Shown piece by piece: positions 48,007 to 57,793 of a stretch of 64,000 nt of DNA. The notes beneath the pieces are model-generated. The model was not told where the DNA came from. It saw only the letters and a program-made list of their open reading frames with translations, and did not search any database. The stretch is from Lysinibacillus fusiformis (GTDB lineage: Bacteria > Bacillota > Bacilli > Bacillales_A > Planococcaceae), in the NCBI RefSeq assembly GCF_003049525.1, contig NZ_PYWL01000005.1, positions 62,001 through 126,000 of the forward strand, read 5' to 3'. How positions within the stretch are numbered: the stretch's first letter is position 1; the number at the start of each line of letters is the position of its first letter. Position numbers and translations under genes: made by a program.

Positions 48007-49149
48007 TTATTGAATTCGACCAAAGCCTACTAAATATTGATTCCACCAATCAAGTGATTCAATGACAACACCATTATTTTGAGCATCAATCATTGTGTTA
48101 TTACCTAAGTAGATACCTACATGCGCTACACCTGAGCCATAGCTAAAGAATACTAAGTCACCAACGCGTGCTTCCCCAGCAGAAATACGTTGTGTTGCTA
48201 AATATTGTTGAGATGCAGTACGTGGTAAAGAAACGCCTGCTTGTTTATAAGACCATTGTACAAGACCTGAGCAGTCAAACCCTGAAGTTGGGTTACTACC
48301 ACCCCAAACATATGGACGACCAAGGAATTGTTTTGCTGTAGAAATAGCATCACCTGAAGAGGCAGTACCAGCGCCTGAACCAACGATAATTTTTTGTGGT
48401 TGTTGACCATCACCATCACTGTTATTTTGAGTAGCTTGTACTACTGGCGTTGCTGCTTGAAGAGCACGTAAACGAGCCGCTTCTTCTTCAGCTGCCTTAC
48501 GTTCAGCTTCTAAACGTTCTTCTTCCTGTTTTGTTGCAATTTGAGCTTTTAGGGCTAATGATTTTGCTTCATTTTCAGCCTTTTTCACTTCCATTTCGCT
48601 TTCCTTTTGTTGAAGCTCTTGGAATTGCTTTTGAAGCTCTTTCTGTTTTTCATCTAGAATGGCTTTTTGTTGCTCTAAGCTCGCTTTGTCAGCTTCTTGT
48701 TGATCCACTAATTCTTGGTCAGCATCCATTAATGTTTTAACCGCTACGACACGGTCCATTAAATCAGCAAAGCTTTTTGCTTCAAGAACTACATTTAAAT
48801 AAACACCCACTGTATTGTCTTGTGCTTGGTATGCAGCCATACGTTCACTTAAGATTTTAGAACGTTGCTCAATACGTTTTTTTGTTTCAACAATACTAGC
48901 ATCCACTTCTTTAATTTCCGCTTGTACTTGTTTACAAACTTTTACTTTTTCGTCGATCTCTTTTTGTAAATTCGTTAGTTCTTCTTGTAATTTTTTAACC
49001 TGTGCATCTATTTCAGCCTTTTTCTCAATCATTTGTTGAGAAGTTTCTTCAGCATGTACTTCTGTTGGTTGAATTGTATTAAATAATAAGCCGCCTGCTA
49101 GTGCTAAAGCGAGCACCATCGACTTACGCCATTTATTGCGCTTACCCAC
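48007..49149 (-). CDS. Secreted NlpC/P60 peptidoglycan endopeptidase (CwlO/PcsB-like)
   Basis: 380-aa exported protein. A signal peptide (about residues 1-33, ending VHAEE) is followed by a long coiled coil (about 35-225, rich in Glu, Gln and Lys), a short linker and a C-terminal NlpC/P60 domain. The catalytic Cys is in SGFDCSGLVQWSY, and the His is in GVAHVGIYLG. The domain order is that of CwlO/PcsB-type D,L-endopeptidases activated by FtsEX during cell elongation. WalR-type sites upstream fit that role. Confidence 0.92.
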   Translation of the reverse strand: MGKRNKWRKSMVLALALAGGLLFNTIQPTEVHAEETSQQMIEKKAEIDAQVKKLQEELTNLQKEIDEKVKVCKQVQAEIKEVDASIVETKKRIEQRSKILSERMAAYQAQDNTVGVYLNVVLEAKSFADLMDRVVAVKTLMDADQELVDQQEADKASLEQQKAILDEKQKELQKQFQELQQKESEMEVKKAENEAKSLALKAQIATKQEEERLEAERKAAEEEAARLRALQAATPVVQATQNNSDGDGQQPQKIIVGSGAGTASSGDAISTAKQFLGRPYVWGGSNPTSGFDCSGLVQWSYKQAGVSLPRTASQQYLATQRISAGEARVGDLVFFSYGSGVAHVGIYLGNNTMIDAQNNGVVIESLDWWNQYLVGFGRIQ

Positions 49150-49323
49150 GTACCTTCAATTCCCTTCATTTATCAATTTCGCTCTGAATACTCTATGTAA
49201 TCTGTTGAACGATCCTATATTTAATCAATTGTTCTTATATATTTGTTTTAGCCTTTTAAAGTTTAGCATTTTCAGCATAACTTTTATACTATTTCCTATC
49301 TATTTAATACATTAGTAAAACTC

Positions 49324-49340
49324 GAAACATTCCTGTAACA
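49324..49340 (-). promoter_or_regulatory. WalR-like box upstream of the NlpC/P60 gene
   Basis: Minus strand TGTTAC-N5-TGTTTC, one mismatch from the WalR consensus TGTWAH-N5-TGTWAH, 175 bases upstream of the start. WalR controls cwlO-type hydrolases in Bacillus. Confidence 0.45.
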
Positions 49341-49432
49341 TTCGCGTAAAATTCCAATTATTCTACAATGTACTTATATATTCTACACAAGTCTGTTATT
49401 AGCTAATTCGACAATAGTCACATGACCTACTT

Positions 49433-49449
49433 TGTAATGTTTTTGTAAT
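49433..49449 (+). promoter_or_regulatory. WalR-like box, perfect match, opposite orientation
   Basis: TGTAAT-N5-TGTAAT matches the WalR direct repeat exactly, but reads away from the cell-wall hydrolase gene and is 284 bases from its start. The rest of 49150-49498 holds the hydrolase promoter and the terminator of the ubiB-like gene; no other gene is seen. Confidence 0.4.
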
Positions 49450-49467
49450 ATTACTTGGAAATGTTTC

Positions 49468-49500
49468 AAAAAAAAAGAGGTAGGGGAATAATCCCTACCT
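49468..49500 (-). terminator. Terminator of the ubiB-like gene
   Basis: AGGTAGGG pairs with CCCTACCT around seven bases, followed by a T run on the minus strand. The stem overlaps the stop codon of the gene. Confidence 0.82.
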
Positions 49501-51489
49501 ACTGCTTCATGGAACGCAATGCCTGTATCGATAACCTTACTAACAAAATTGCACATAAAAATAAACCTAAATAAGCAGCTGTGTTTAAATACACTGCATA
49601 AGAATCGTGGATAAATTGTGAGATTGCTAAAAGGGCAACAGAAATAATTCCAAATGTAATCCCTACTAAAAGCAATACAAATCGGGAAAACAAGTTGGTA
49701 ATGAAGCGGGCATTATGCTCATCAGAGAATATATCGTGATGTAAAATAATTTTTCCGCTCTCTACACGCTGAATTAGTTGATCCACTCTTCTTGGCATTT
49801 TACGCAAAGTTGGTATCAGCATAGATAATTCCTCTTGCAGCCGTTCTTTTGTAGCCATTGGTTCTTTAAATGGTTTTAGGAAGGAAGCACGCATATATGT
49901 AGCAGAGAAATCCTTAGCTTCCGTAAAAATATCAAAACGTGAATCAATTACCCTTAATGTTCCATCTAATGTCACCAACGAGCGGAGTGCTAAACCTACC
50001 GCTGGGTAAAAGGCTAGCCCAAAATCCCGCACCACTGTAAATAAAGCATGTATTAATTCTTCTGTTGGTATGCGGTCAACATACGAGATTTTTAGTAAAA
50101 TTTGATCGATTGCTTGTTCCATTCTTGCACGTTCCGCATGATCGGCATTTTCCACTAATAGTGTTAAGCCATCGTACAAGACACTGGAGTCATTGAGCTG
50201 AATACCCATTAAAAATAGCTTTAAGCCCTCTTGTTGTGTGGCACCCAATCTTCCAACTGCTCCAAAATCGAGCAATACGGGTGTACCATCCTTCTCATCA
50301 ATGTGAATATTTCCCGGATGAGGATCAGCATGAAAAATACCTGAAAAAAGCATCTGTTCAAAAAAAGAATATAATATTGTTCTAGCAAATTGTCTGCGAT
50401 CAATGGACAGACGATTGAATTCTGCCCCCCCATCCGCCACACTATGTCCACGAATATATTCCATCACTATAATATTTTCATTACTGTAAGCTGTATAAAT
50501 TTTCGGAATGCGGACCTTATAATCACTTTTGGATAATGCGTTCTTTACCTGTAACGTATTACGTACCTCAATATCTAGATGAATCTCTTCACGTAGTCCA
50601 TCTGCGAATCCACCAGCTAGCTCACGAAAGCCTAGTGACTCTGCCCATGTAGATTTGGATGAAAGCCAATTTGCAAATTCCTCTAAAATTTCAAGATCAT
50701 CGCGCATAATCCCTTTTACTTCTGGACGGAGAAGCTTGACGACAACATCTTCATAATTTTTAAGCCGTGCTTTGTGCACCTGACCGATAGAGGCTGCTGC
50801 AATAGGCTCCATTTGAAATTGGCTAAATACTTCATCCATTGATCAGGAAGTGAGCGCTCCAAAATACTTGTCACTTGCTCTGCTGGTAAAGGCTTCACAC
50901 GATGTTGTAGCCTCTCTAGCTCATCAATAAAGATGGGTGAAAATAATTCTTTACGTGTAGACAATACTTGTCCAAATTTAATGAAAATCCCACCACATTG
51001 CTCTAATGTTGCGCGCAATGCAATCGCCAGCTCTTTTTCGTTTTCACGTTGCCTTGCATATTTAATCGTTTGGACGACACCATTTGTAACTGCAATTTTT
51101 AAAACTTGTCGCAATCGTTTCTGCTGTCGCCAATAGCTCCGCAGCCGTAAGAGCAAAGATTTTTGACCATTTCGACGATCTCCAGTTGTAATACCACTTG
51201 GATCAAAGAGCTCAAAAACCAAATACAGCAACATAGAAATGAGTAGCATACTCCCAATCCAAATTAATGTGCTGACCTCTGTCACAGTTTGCATCATGGT
51301 TTCTGACAAAAAATCTGTATGACGTAAATAAGAGTACCAGTAAACAAAAGAGGTTAATGTCACACTAATGACGACTGAAAGCACTCTTCGTACAAAATTA
51401 ATATTAGAGCCTATTAATCGTCCACTCACAATATAAATCAAACCCGATACTATAATGATTTGCATCAAAAATTTCAAAAAAATCAACAA
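49499..51489 (-). pseudogene. UbiB/ABC1 (ADCK)-family kinase-like gene split by a frameshift
   Basis: Two overlapping frames make one UbiB-type protein. The first (from about 51489 to near 50840) carries two N-terminal membrane helices and the KxGQ motif FIKFGQVLSTR. The second (about 50839-49499) carries AAASIGQVHKA, the DPHPGN catalytic motif (HADPHPGNIHID), LLDFGAVG and two C-terminal helices. The frame changes between SLPDQW and DEVFSQF at about 50835-50850; one missing base explains it. No homopolymer is present there. A start at a TTG near 51489, 5 bases after GGAGG, is better supported than the ATG at 51513. Either a recent mutation or an assembly error. Confidence 0.82.
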
Positions 51490-51602
51490 TGTCACCTCCA
51501 ATGTCATTTCCATTTCCTACTACTGCTAGTATAGCAAATTTATACATTAACTTTCTTTCACAAGGAACACCTTAGAAAATTAATTAAGTCTTTCATCTTG
51601 AA

Positions 51603-51624
51603 AATATACCCATCAGGGTATATT
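51603..51624. promoter_or_regulatory. CstR-type operator 1, upstream of the CoA-disulfide reductase gene
   Basis: Perfect palindrome AATATACCC-N4-GGGTATATT. The core ATACCC-N4-GGGTAT is shared by five other sites before sulfur genes in this window. CsoR/CstR-family repressors bind this kind of A/T-flanked C/G palindrome; assignment to the local CstR is inferred. Confidence 0.72.
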
Positions 51625-51696
51625 ATTTAGTTTGTAGTACTTATACTACATTATTTATTGATTTCAATAGCAAAACATATATTTAAAAGCTTTTAT

Positions 51697-51712
51697 ATAC
51701 CCTTATATGTAT
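51697..51712. promoter_or_regulatory. CstR-type operator 2 (degenerate)
   Basis: ATACCCTTATATGTAT keeps the left half of the shared palindrome and part of the right half. It lies 23 bases before the CoA-disulfide reductase start. Confidence 0.5.
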
Positions 51713-51734
51713 TAATCAAAAGGAGTGTTGACCA

Positions 51735-53429
51735 TTGAGTAAAAAATTTTTAATTGTTGGTGGCGTTGCAGGTGGAGCATCCACTGCCGCCCGCATTCGT
51801 CGTCTCGATGAAAAGGCAGAAATTATTATGTTTGAAAAAGGACCAAATGTTTCATTCTCCAACTGTTCTCTCCCCTTCCATTTAAGCGGGATTGTTGAAA
51901 ATAGAGACAAATTGATCTTAATGACACCTCAAGCCTTTCAAACAAAATACAATATAGAGGCTCGTGTACAGCAAGAGGTTGTACGCATTAACCGAGAACA
52001 AAAAACCATTACCATTAAGAATTTAATAACGGGTAGAGATTATGAGGAAAGTTTCGATACATTAGTTCTATCACCAGGAGCAAGTCCCATCGTCCCTGAC
52101 CTAGAGGGTATTCGTTCAAACCATGTCTTTACCATTAGAAACGTGGTAGATATTAACCGTTTAAATCAATACCTACAAACGGATCATGTACAGGATATTG
52201 CTGTGATCGGTGGAGGCTTCATTGGTGTAGAGGTAGCGGAAAATTTGAAGCTAGCGGGCTATAATGTCTCTTTAATTGAATTCGGCCAACAAATTATGGC
52301 CCCCTTTGATTATGATATGGTTCAAATATTGCACAAAGAAATGACCGATAAGGGGGTTCATGTTATTGTCAATGACGGTCTCGCAAGGGTTACTCCAAGT
52401 GATGTGACGTTAAATTCTGGCAAACAATTGAAAGCACAAGCCGTCGTATTAGCGATTGGCGTTCGTCCTGACATCCACTTAGCCAAAGAAGCCGGGCTAA
52501 CTATCGGTGCACTCGGAGGCATTCAGGTTGATGCTAATTACGTGACATCCGATCCTTCCATATATGCTGTGGGCGATGCGATTGAAGTATTCCATCAGCT
52601 TACCCATAAACAGACACGACTTGCTTTAGCCGGCCCCGCTCAGCGACAAGCTCGTGCTGCAGCTAATCATATGTATAACATCCCTCATCACAATAAAGGG
52701 GTTATCGGATCTTCAAGTGTACAAATTTTCGACCTTGCCTGTGCTTCAACGGGTTTGAACGAAAAAACAGCTCTATCAAATGGCTTTCAGGCGAAAAGCG
52801 TTTATCTGATAGCTCCTGATAAAGTAGGCTTAATGCCGAATAGTAATCCACTTCACTTTAAGCTCGTTTATGAAACACCAACAGGTAAAATCCTTGGAGC
52901 CCAAGCTATAGGTAAAGGCAATGCAGATAAACGAATTGATGTAATAGCTACCCTCATCACAATGGGTGGTACTTTAGAAGATTTGAAGGAGCTGGAGCTA
53001 TCCTACTCTCCAATGTTTAGCACTGCCCGCGATATTGTCAATTTAGCAGCTCTTGTAGCTCAAAATCAACTACATGGACACTACAAACAAATAAAAGTTG
53101 ATGAAGTGCGAACACTCATTGAAAATGAAGCCTACTTCTTAGACGTACGCGAAAAGAATGAATTTGAATCTGGTCATCTCCTTCATGCACACAATATTCC
53201 TTTAAGTGAACTTCGAGAAAGAATGCACGAGGTACCTAATGATCAACCAGTGTATGTACATTGCCGATCCGGTCAGCGTAGCTATAATGCTGTTATGGCC
53301 CTTCAAAATAGCGGATTTTCTAACATCTTTAACGTAAGTGGGTCATTCCTCGGTATTAGCCTATATGAATATTTTACTGATTTCACAACAAACAGAGATA
53401 AAATTGTCACTGCTTATAATTTTCAATAA
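51735..53429 (+). CDS. CoA-disulfide reductase fused to a rhodanese domain (CoADR-Rhd)
   Basis: 564-aa flavoprotein. The N-terminal FAD motif is VGGVAGGASTAAR, the redox-active Cys44 lies in FSNCSLP, and the NAD(P)H site is VIGGGFIGVEVAENL. The C-terminal domain (about residues 455-560) is a rhodanese with the active loop HCRSGQRS. Such fusions reduce CoA disulfide or persulfide and polysulfide. The start is a TTG behind AAAAGGAG. Two CstR-type sites upstream place it with the persulfide genes further right. A convergent terminator separates it from tsdA. Confidence 0.9.
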   Translation: MSKKFLIVGGVAGGASTAARIRRLDEKAEIIMFEKGPNVSFSNCSLPFHLSGIVENRDKLILMTPQAFQTKYNIEARVQQEVVRINREQKTITIKNLITGRDYEESFDTLVLSPGASPIVPDLEGIRSNHVFTIRNVVDINRLNQYLQTDHVQDIAVIGGGFIGVEVAENLKLAGYNVSLIEFGQQIMAPFDYDMVQILHKEMTDKGVHVIVNDGLARVTPSDVTLNSGKQLKAQAVVLAIGVRPDIHLAKEAGLTIGALGGIQVDANYVTSDPSIYAVGDAIEVFHQLTHKQTRLALAGPAQRQARAAANHMYNIPHHNKGVIGSSSVQIFDLACASTGLNEKTALSNGFQAKSVYLIAPDKVGLMPNSNPLHFKLVYETPTGKILGAQAIGKGNADKRIDVIATLITMGGTLEDLKELELSYSPMFSTARDIVNLAALVAQNQLHGHYKQIKVDEVRTLIENEAYFLDVREKNEFESGHLLHAHNIPLSELRERMHEVPNDQPVYVHCRSGQRSYNAVMALQNSGFSNIFNVSGSFLGISLYEYFTDFTTNRDKIVTAYNFQ

Positions 53430-53432
53430 TAG

Positions 53433-53463
53433 AAAAGGGATGCCCATAAACAGCATCCCTTTT
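53433..53463. terminator. Bidirectional terminator between CoADR-Rhd and tsdA
   Basis: AAAAGGGATGC pairs with GCATCCCTTTT around nine bases, usable from both sides. Confidence 0.85.
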
Positions 53464-53465
53464 CG

Positions 53466-54416
53466 TTAGTTTGTAGATAGCACCTTTTCCCAATCAATCG
53501 TACCATTTTTAACTTGTTCACGTTTTTCTTTAGTCATAATATCATTTGGTTTTCCGCCTTTTGGCCAATCTTTATCATGATTTGGCCATTCAGGTCGATC
53601 TTGGGATAAAATAAACGCTGCTAAATCAGCCGCTTCTTGATCTGTTAAAGTCCCTGTTGCACCTACTGGCATATTATTTTGAATATAGCCAGCCATTTTT
53701 GACATACGCGCCATACCTGCTCCATCATTAAAGGAATTATCACCCCATAATGCTGGACCAGTATTGGCACCAGTCCCAGAGCCATCAGCTGCATGACAAG
53801 CTATACAGGACTGACCATAAAGCTCCTCACCATTGTCAACATTTGGAGTCGGTACATTCTTCATATCACTAGTACCTGCCCATTCACGTTTTGCTCCAAT
53901 TGGAACACCTTCAGAAATATATGCAAAATAAGCGACCATAGCCTCTAGCTCATCACTATTCATTTCGAATTTTTTACCATTCATACTACGAACCATACAA
54001 CCGTTAATACGCTCTTCTATTGTAACTACACCACCAGAGCGTCCAATATATTGTGGATAATTAGCCATTACTCCTACTAATGATGATGCTTGCTCGTCAT
54101 AGCCAGCACCAGCATGGCAGCTTGTGCATGATAATTGGTTCCCTACATATTCGTCCGCCGCAACATGTGTGTTATTAACAAGCTCATAGCCGTTTAAAAT
54201 TGCATCCTTCATTGGTCCATCTGGCACTTCATCAATACTTGGTGGAGCATAGACAACTGACTGAGCAGCTGCTGTCGTTGGTAATTGCGTCTGCACTGTC
54301 GTTTCGTTCTCCTCCACAATCGAATCAACTGTAATTTTGTCACTAATAATGGTTGCTACAAAAATTGTGCCTACTAACAGTACTGTCCCTGCTACTCCTG
54401 CTACTATAGGTTTCAT
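53466..54416 (-). CDS. tsdA: TsdA-type dihaem cytochrome c (thiosulfate dehydrogenase/tetrathionate reductase)
   Basis: 316-aa exported dihaem cytochrome. An N-terminal membrane helix (about residues 6-25) probably anchors it outside the membrane. Haem sites are CTSCH (97-101) and CIACH (204-208). Cys140 in ERINGCMVRSMNGK aligns with the unusual haem-iron Cys ligand of TsdA (Cys96 in Allochromatium), which separates TsdA from ordinary cytochromes. TsdA interconverts thiosulfate and tetrathionate. Its position beside persulfide genes, which produce thiosulfate, fits. Electron partner unknown. Confidence 0.85.
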   Translation of the reverse strand: MKPIVAGVAGTVLLVGTIFVATIISDKITVDSIVEENETTVQTQLPTTAAAQSVVYAPPSIDEVPDGPMKDAILNGYELVNNTHVAADEYVGNQLSCTSCHAGAGYDEQASSLVGVMANYPQYIGRSGGVVTIEERINGCMVRSMNGKKFEMNSDELEAMVAYFAYISEGVPIGAKREWAGTSDMKNVPTPNVDNGEELYGQSCIACHAADGSGTGANTGPALWGDNSFNDGAGMARMSKMAGYIQNNMPVGATGTLTDQEAADLAAFILSQDRPEWPNHDKDWPKGGKPNDIMTKEKREQVKNGTIDWEKVLSTN

Positions 54417-54602
54417 CTATAATACCCCCCTTTGTATACTCACTTATATTTTAGCAACATAACATTTTATTGGATGTGATTTTTCTCACACTACTGTAAA
54501 ATAGAACCATTCAGATGATAAAAATGGATAAATTATCCACTAATTGTTGTACTACAACACCGAAATCACGACTTAATACCTCTTGTAGTATGTGGGTGAA
54601 TC

Positions 54603-54637
54603 AAAAAAGTGCCGAGTACTTTAAGTACTCGACACTT
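54603..54637 (-). terminator. Terminator of the cst-like gene series
   Basis: AAGTGCCGAGTACTT pairs with AAGTACTCGACACTT (one mismatched pair), followed by TTTTTTGA on the minus strand. Confidence 0.83.
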
Positions 54638-54647
54638 ATCCATCGGT

Positions 54648-55352
54648 TTACAGGTTACATGCACCATCCGTACACGTATCCTCACCATTTCCCATTAATT
54701 GAATCGTTGGCTGAATCCCCACTATTTTTGCTGTTTGATGTAATGTTCGCACAAAGACTTCATTTGGCTCTGCCCCTTTAATGCCATAACGATTTTCAAA
54801 TACAAAGAATGGCACGCTTTGTATACCAAGTTGCTGTGCATCATATCGATCCTGATCTAAAGCCTCAAGAAAGACATTAGTAGCTAGAATGTCCTGCGCC
54901 CCCTCTATATCTAAACCTAATTTTGCAATCACCCTTAATAAAAAGGAATCATCATTCACATCTTCACCAGCCATAAAATAACCAGCCATTAGCGCTTCCG
55001 TATATGCCGATGCTTGGCCAAATTGCTGTGTCCATTTTGCTAATCGATGAGCTTTTTCTGTGTGAGCTGTTGTCATCAATTCAAAATTATAATTCAACCC
55101 AACTTCTGCAGCTCTTGATGCCATATTCTCTGTCATGTCATGTACTTCTTCACGCGTTGCGTTATACTTCATAGCCAAAGTGTCTAAAAAGGTTGGTGCA
55201 TTTACTTTAGGCGTTTCTGGACCTATTTGAAAAGCCTTGTATTCAATTTCTACTTGTCCCGTATAGCCGCTTGTCTCAATCGCACGTTCCAATTCTCGCT
55301 TGGCAATATAACAAAACGGACAAGTAAAATCCGTGAAAACTTCAATTTTCAT
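54648..55352 (-). CDS. FrnE-type DsbA-family oxidoreductase
   Basis: 234-aa thioredoxin-fold DsbA/FrnE protein from the ATG at 55352, behind TTGGAGGGG; the longer frame from 55382 lacks support. Active site CPFC (Cys11, Cys14) near the N-terminus, cis-Pro loop SVPFFVF, and a C-terminal pair DTCTDGAC that could form a second disulfide. No signal peptide, so cytoplasmic. It overlaps the TauE stop by a few bases and closes the cst-like series, suggesting a role in thiol/persulfide balance. Confidence 0.88.
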   Translation of the reverse strand: MKIEVFTDFTCPFCYIAKRELERAIETSGYTGQVEIEYKAFQIGPETPKVNAPTFLDTLAMKYNATREEVHDMTENMASRAAEVGLNYNFELMTTAHTEKAHRLAKWTQQFGQASAYTEALMAGYFMAGEDVNDDSFLLRVIAKLGLDIEGAQDILATNVFLEALDQDRYDAQQLGIQSVPFFVFENRYGIKGAEPNEVFVRTLHQTAKIVGIQPTIQLMGNGEDTCTDGACNL

Positions 55353-55354
55353 GG

Positions 55355-56140
55355 TTAGACCCCTCCAATAATATCTACCCAAATTTTAATGGCAGTCGCC
55401 AATATAAGCATTGCCAAAATGCCTTGCAAGCTTTTGGTATTTAATTTTTTTCCAGCTCTCGCACCAAGTGGGGCTGCTATAAGACTAGTAATGATCATAA
55501 TGAGCGCGGGGAAATATTCAACTTGTCCGGTCATTAATTTCCCAACCATTCCCCCTATGGAGGAGATAAATGTAATTGCTAAACTAGTAGCAATGGTCAT
55601 ACGCGTAGGGATCCCTAAAACCACTAACATAATAGGGACTAATAAGAACCCACCACCTGCTCCCACAATACCTGATCCAATACCAACAACTACGGCCAAT
55701 AAAATTGCCAATGTCTTATTAAATGTGATATCCTGCATCGGTTGATCATCAATTTGTTTTTTTGGAATAAACATCATGACTGCCGCTATTAAGGCTAGCA
55801 CACCATAAACTATATTGATGCCTGACTCGGAAAAAAATTTGGAACCAAAACTACCAACAAAACTTCCTGTTAATATAGCACCCCCCATATAGATAATAAG
55901 TGATTTATTTAAAAATCCACCCTTGCGATATACCCATACACCCGCAATGGATGCAAAAAATACTTGTATGGCAATAATTCCGGATACCTCATGAGCCGAA
56001 AAGGCCATAAATCCTAATAATGGTGGAATATACAGTAGCATTGGGTAATTAATAATGGCACCACCGATACCTAACATCCCTGATACAAACGAACCGAGAA
56101 AACCAATTAAAAAGATCGTTAATATCCATGTAATATCCAT
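55355..56140 (-). CDS. TauE/SafE-family sulfite or sulfur-anion exporter
   Basis: 261-aa TauE/SafE permease from the ATG at 56140, which lies 8 bases after AAGGAGG. The longest frame adds 50 unrelated residues from 56290 across a hairpin and is rejected. About eight helices, with the repeated motifs [16 protein letters not shown] and [17 protein letters not shown]. In S. aureus a TauE protein belongs to the cst operon and is thought to export sulfite or a related anion. The same role is inferred here. Confidence 0.88.
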   Translation of the reverse strand: MDITWILTIFLIGFLGSFVSGMLGIGGAIINYPMLLYIPPLLGFMAFSAHEVSGIIAIQVFFASIAGVWVYRKGGFLNKSLIIYMGGAILTGSFVGSFGSKFFSESGINIVYGVLALIAAVMMFIPKKQIDDQPMQDITFNKTLAILLAVVVGIGSGIVGAGGGFLLVPIMLVVLGIPTRMTIATSLAITFISSIGGMVGKLMTGQVEYFPALIMIITSLIAAPLGARAGKKLNTKSLQGILAMLILATAIKIWVDIIGGV

Positions 56141-56169
56141 GCATTCTTCCTCCTTTCCGAAAAGTGAAA

Positions 56170-56200
56170 GAAGGGTTGTTCTATTTAATAGACAACCCTC
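56170..56200 (-). terminator. Possible attenuating hairpin between tusA and tauE
   Basis: GGGTTGT-CTATTAAATAG-ACAACCC-type hairpin at 56173-56198 with only a weak T tail. It may reduce rather than stop readthrough. Confidence 0.45.
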
Positions 56201-56208
56201 CATTAGCC

Positions 56209-56436
56209 TTAAGCTTTCTGAATTAAAAACGTGATGACACCAGCTTTTTCGGATTGATCTACGATATGATGACCCCCAGCTTTTGCCCAAGCAGGAATAT
56301 CCGCTAAAGCCCCTTTATCTGTCACCTGAACTTCTAAAATTTCTCCTATATTTAATGTGTCTATCGCCTTTTTTGTTTTCACAATAGGCATTGGACACGA
56401 AAGACCTGTTGCATCTAATTGTAAATTTGATTTCAT
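56209..56436 (-). CDS. TusA-family sulfur carrier protein
   Basis: 75-aa TusA/SirA protein from the ATG at 56436, behind AAGGGGATC. The longest frame starts 35 residues earlier without a ribosome binding site. The persulfide-carrying Cys is in the CPxP motif [18 protein letters not shown]. It resembles the TusA part of the TusA-rhodanese fusion encoded about 1.8 kb upstream, suggesting duplication. Confidence 0.88.
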   Translation of the reverse strand: MKSNLQLDATGLSCPMPIVKTKKAIDTLNIGEILEVQVTDKGALADIPAWAKAGGHHIVDQSEKAGVITFLIQKA

Positions 56437-56581
56437 ATTGATCCCCTTCAACACGGCAAAGATTGTAAGCGATTTGCCTGTTCTTCTTATTATTTTAGAT
56501 TCATGAGGGATGAGCGCCTTCAATTTCTGGACGATCCACATTTTTAATACACAGACGTATCCATTGTACTTTTAATAAATT

Positions 56582-57709
56582 TCATCGAACAGCACAGCGA
56601 TTTGGGCCGATTTCCATTTCCGTTTGTTGATCTGGCGAAGGCGTTATTTTCCCCATATTTACCTGACGAATTTCTTGATAGGCATTAGGTTGTGGTGGCA
56701 ATTGATCTGTCACGACACGTTTAAATTCTACTTCATCATGAATATTCAAACCATGATTTTGTAAAAATAAATCCCCTAGTTGTTTCGCTACCGTCCCATC
56801 TTCATTAAGTTCATCAATGATCATAAAGTGAGCTGGTAACACGATAAGCTCTCTGGACAATTCTCGATAACGCTTATAAAGTGTATCTCGTAAATCTCCA
56901 ACCCAGTCCTCAGCAAGGCCTGCTAAATCAGGACGTCCAATAGAATCGACAAATAAAATATCCCCTGTTAACAAATATTGGCTATCGACAACAAATGATG
57001 TAGAGCCAATTGTATGACCTGGTGAGTAGATAGCTCCTACATTTATTTTTGATGATCCAATTTGAACAGTCACCCCATCCACTAACGGTCTATATGAAAA
57101 GACAACCTCTTCTGCATCTTTCGGTGGCAAGTAATAGACCGCACCAGTTAACTCAGCTATATGGCGTCCACCTGAAATATGATCGGCATGTAAATGTGTA
57201 TCAAAAACATGTGTAATCTTCACATTCTTCTGTTCGGCGAAATTGATAAATACATCTGTAAAGCGAACAGCATCAATGATAGCTGCCTCTCCTTCAGATA
57301 TCACCATATAAGAAAGACAGCCCTTCCCTAAACGGACAAATTGATAAAGCTCTCCTCCGCCCGTTAATTCACCAATTTTAATAGGCTCTAAATATTCGCT
57401 CCAAGATTTCATACCGCCCGCTAAATAGGCAACATCTCGACCAGCTTCTGACAACATTTCAGCAACCATCAATGAGGATCCTTCCTTAGCACAAACAACT
57501 AGAATTTCTTTATTGGAGGGGATGTTCGGCAGGATCTCCTCAACACCATCTAACAGTTCAAAATATGGTACATTTAAATACTCAAATCGGTGACCATCAA
57601 TTTTCCAGTCTTCAAACGCATCTGCATTACGAACATCTAAAATAAACAACTCTTCATTGTTAATGACCTTTTTAGCAATTTGTGAAGCGTTCCATTTCTG
57701 CATTGGCAT
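56582..57709 (-). CDS. Rhodanese-metallo-beta-lactamase fusion, probable persulfide dioxygenase
   Basis: Protein of about 375 aa from the ATG at 57709, 8 bases after GGGGG; the longer frame from 57724 starts inside an operator. An N-terminal rhodanese-like domain (about residues 10-110, loop VVCAKEGSS, Cys present but no Arg) precedes an MBL domain with the iron-site THLHADH motif. ETHE1/CstB-type enzymes oxidise persulfides to sulfite or thiosulfate. In S. aureus CstB the MBL domain comes first, so the order is reversed here. Confidence 0.87.
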   Translation of the reverse strand: MPMQKWNASQIAKKVINNEELFILDVRNADAFEDWKIDGHRFEYLNVPYFELLDGVEEILPNIPSNKEILVVCAKEGSSLMVAEMLSEAGRDVAYLAGGMKSWSEYLEPIKIGELTGGGELYQFVRLGKGCLSYMVISEGEAAIIDAVRFTDVFINFAEQKNVKITHVFDTHLHADHISGGRHIAELTGAVYYLPPKDAEEVVFSYRPLVDGVTVQIGSSKINVGAIYSPGHTIGSTSFVVDSQYLLTGDILFVDSIGRPDLAGLAEDWVGDLRDTLYKRYRELSRELIVLPAHFMIIDELNEDGTVAKQLGDLFLQNHGLNIHDEVEFKRVVTDQLPPQPNAYQEIRQVNMGKITPSPDQQTEMEIGPNRCAVR

Positions 57710-57714
57710 ATATA

Positions 57715-57730
57715 TAACCCCCATAGGTAT
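57715..57730. promoter_or_regulatory. CstR-type operator 3, before the rhodanese-MBL gene
   Basis: TAACCCCCATAGGTAT matches the operator upstream of cstR at 13 of 16 positions and sits directly before the gene's ribosome binding site. Confidence 0.5.
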
Positions 57731-57744
57731 AATTTCGAAGTTTT

Positions 57745-57773
57745 TTAAAGCGGAGAGCCTTTAGCCCCTCCGC
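57745..57773 (-). terminator. Possible terminator between the DsrE-like and rhodanese-MBL genes
   Basis: GCGGAG pairs with CTCCGC around twelve bases, followed by TTTAAAAAA. Weak; the downstream operator suggests a second promoter here. Confidence 0.45.
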
Positions 57774-57793
57774 CTTCCTTGCACAAAAACTCT

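Noticed and set aside
55355..56290. 50-residue N-terminal extension of the TauE-like protein
   Set aside because: The extension crosses a hairpin and has no ribosome binding site, while AAGGAGG precedes the ATG at 56140.
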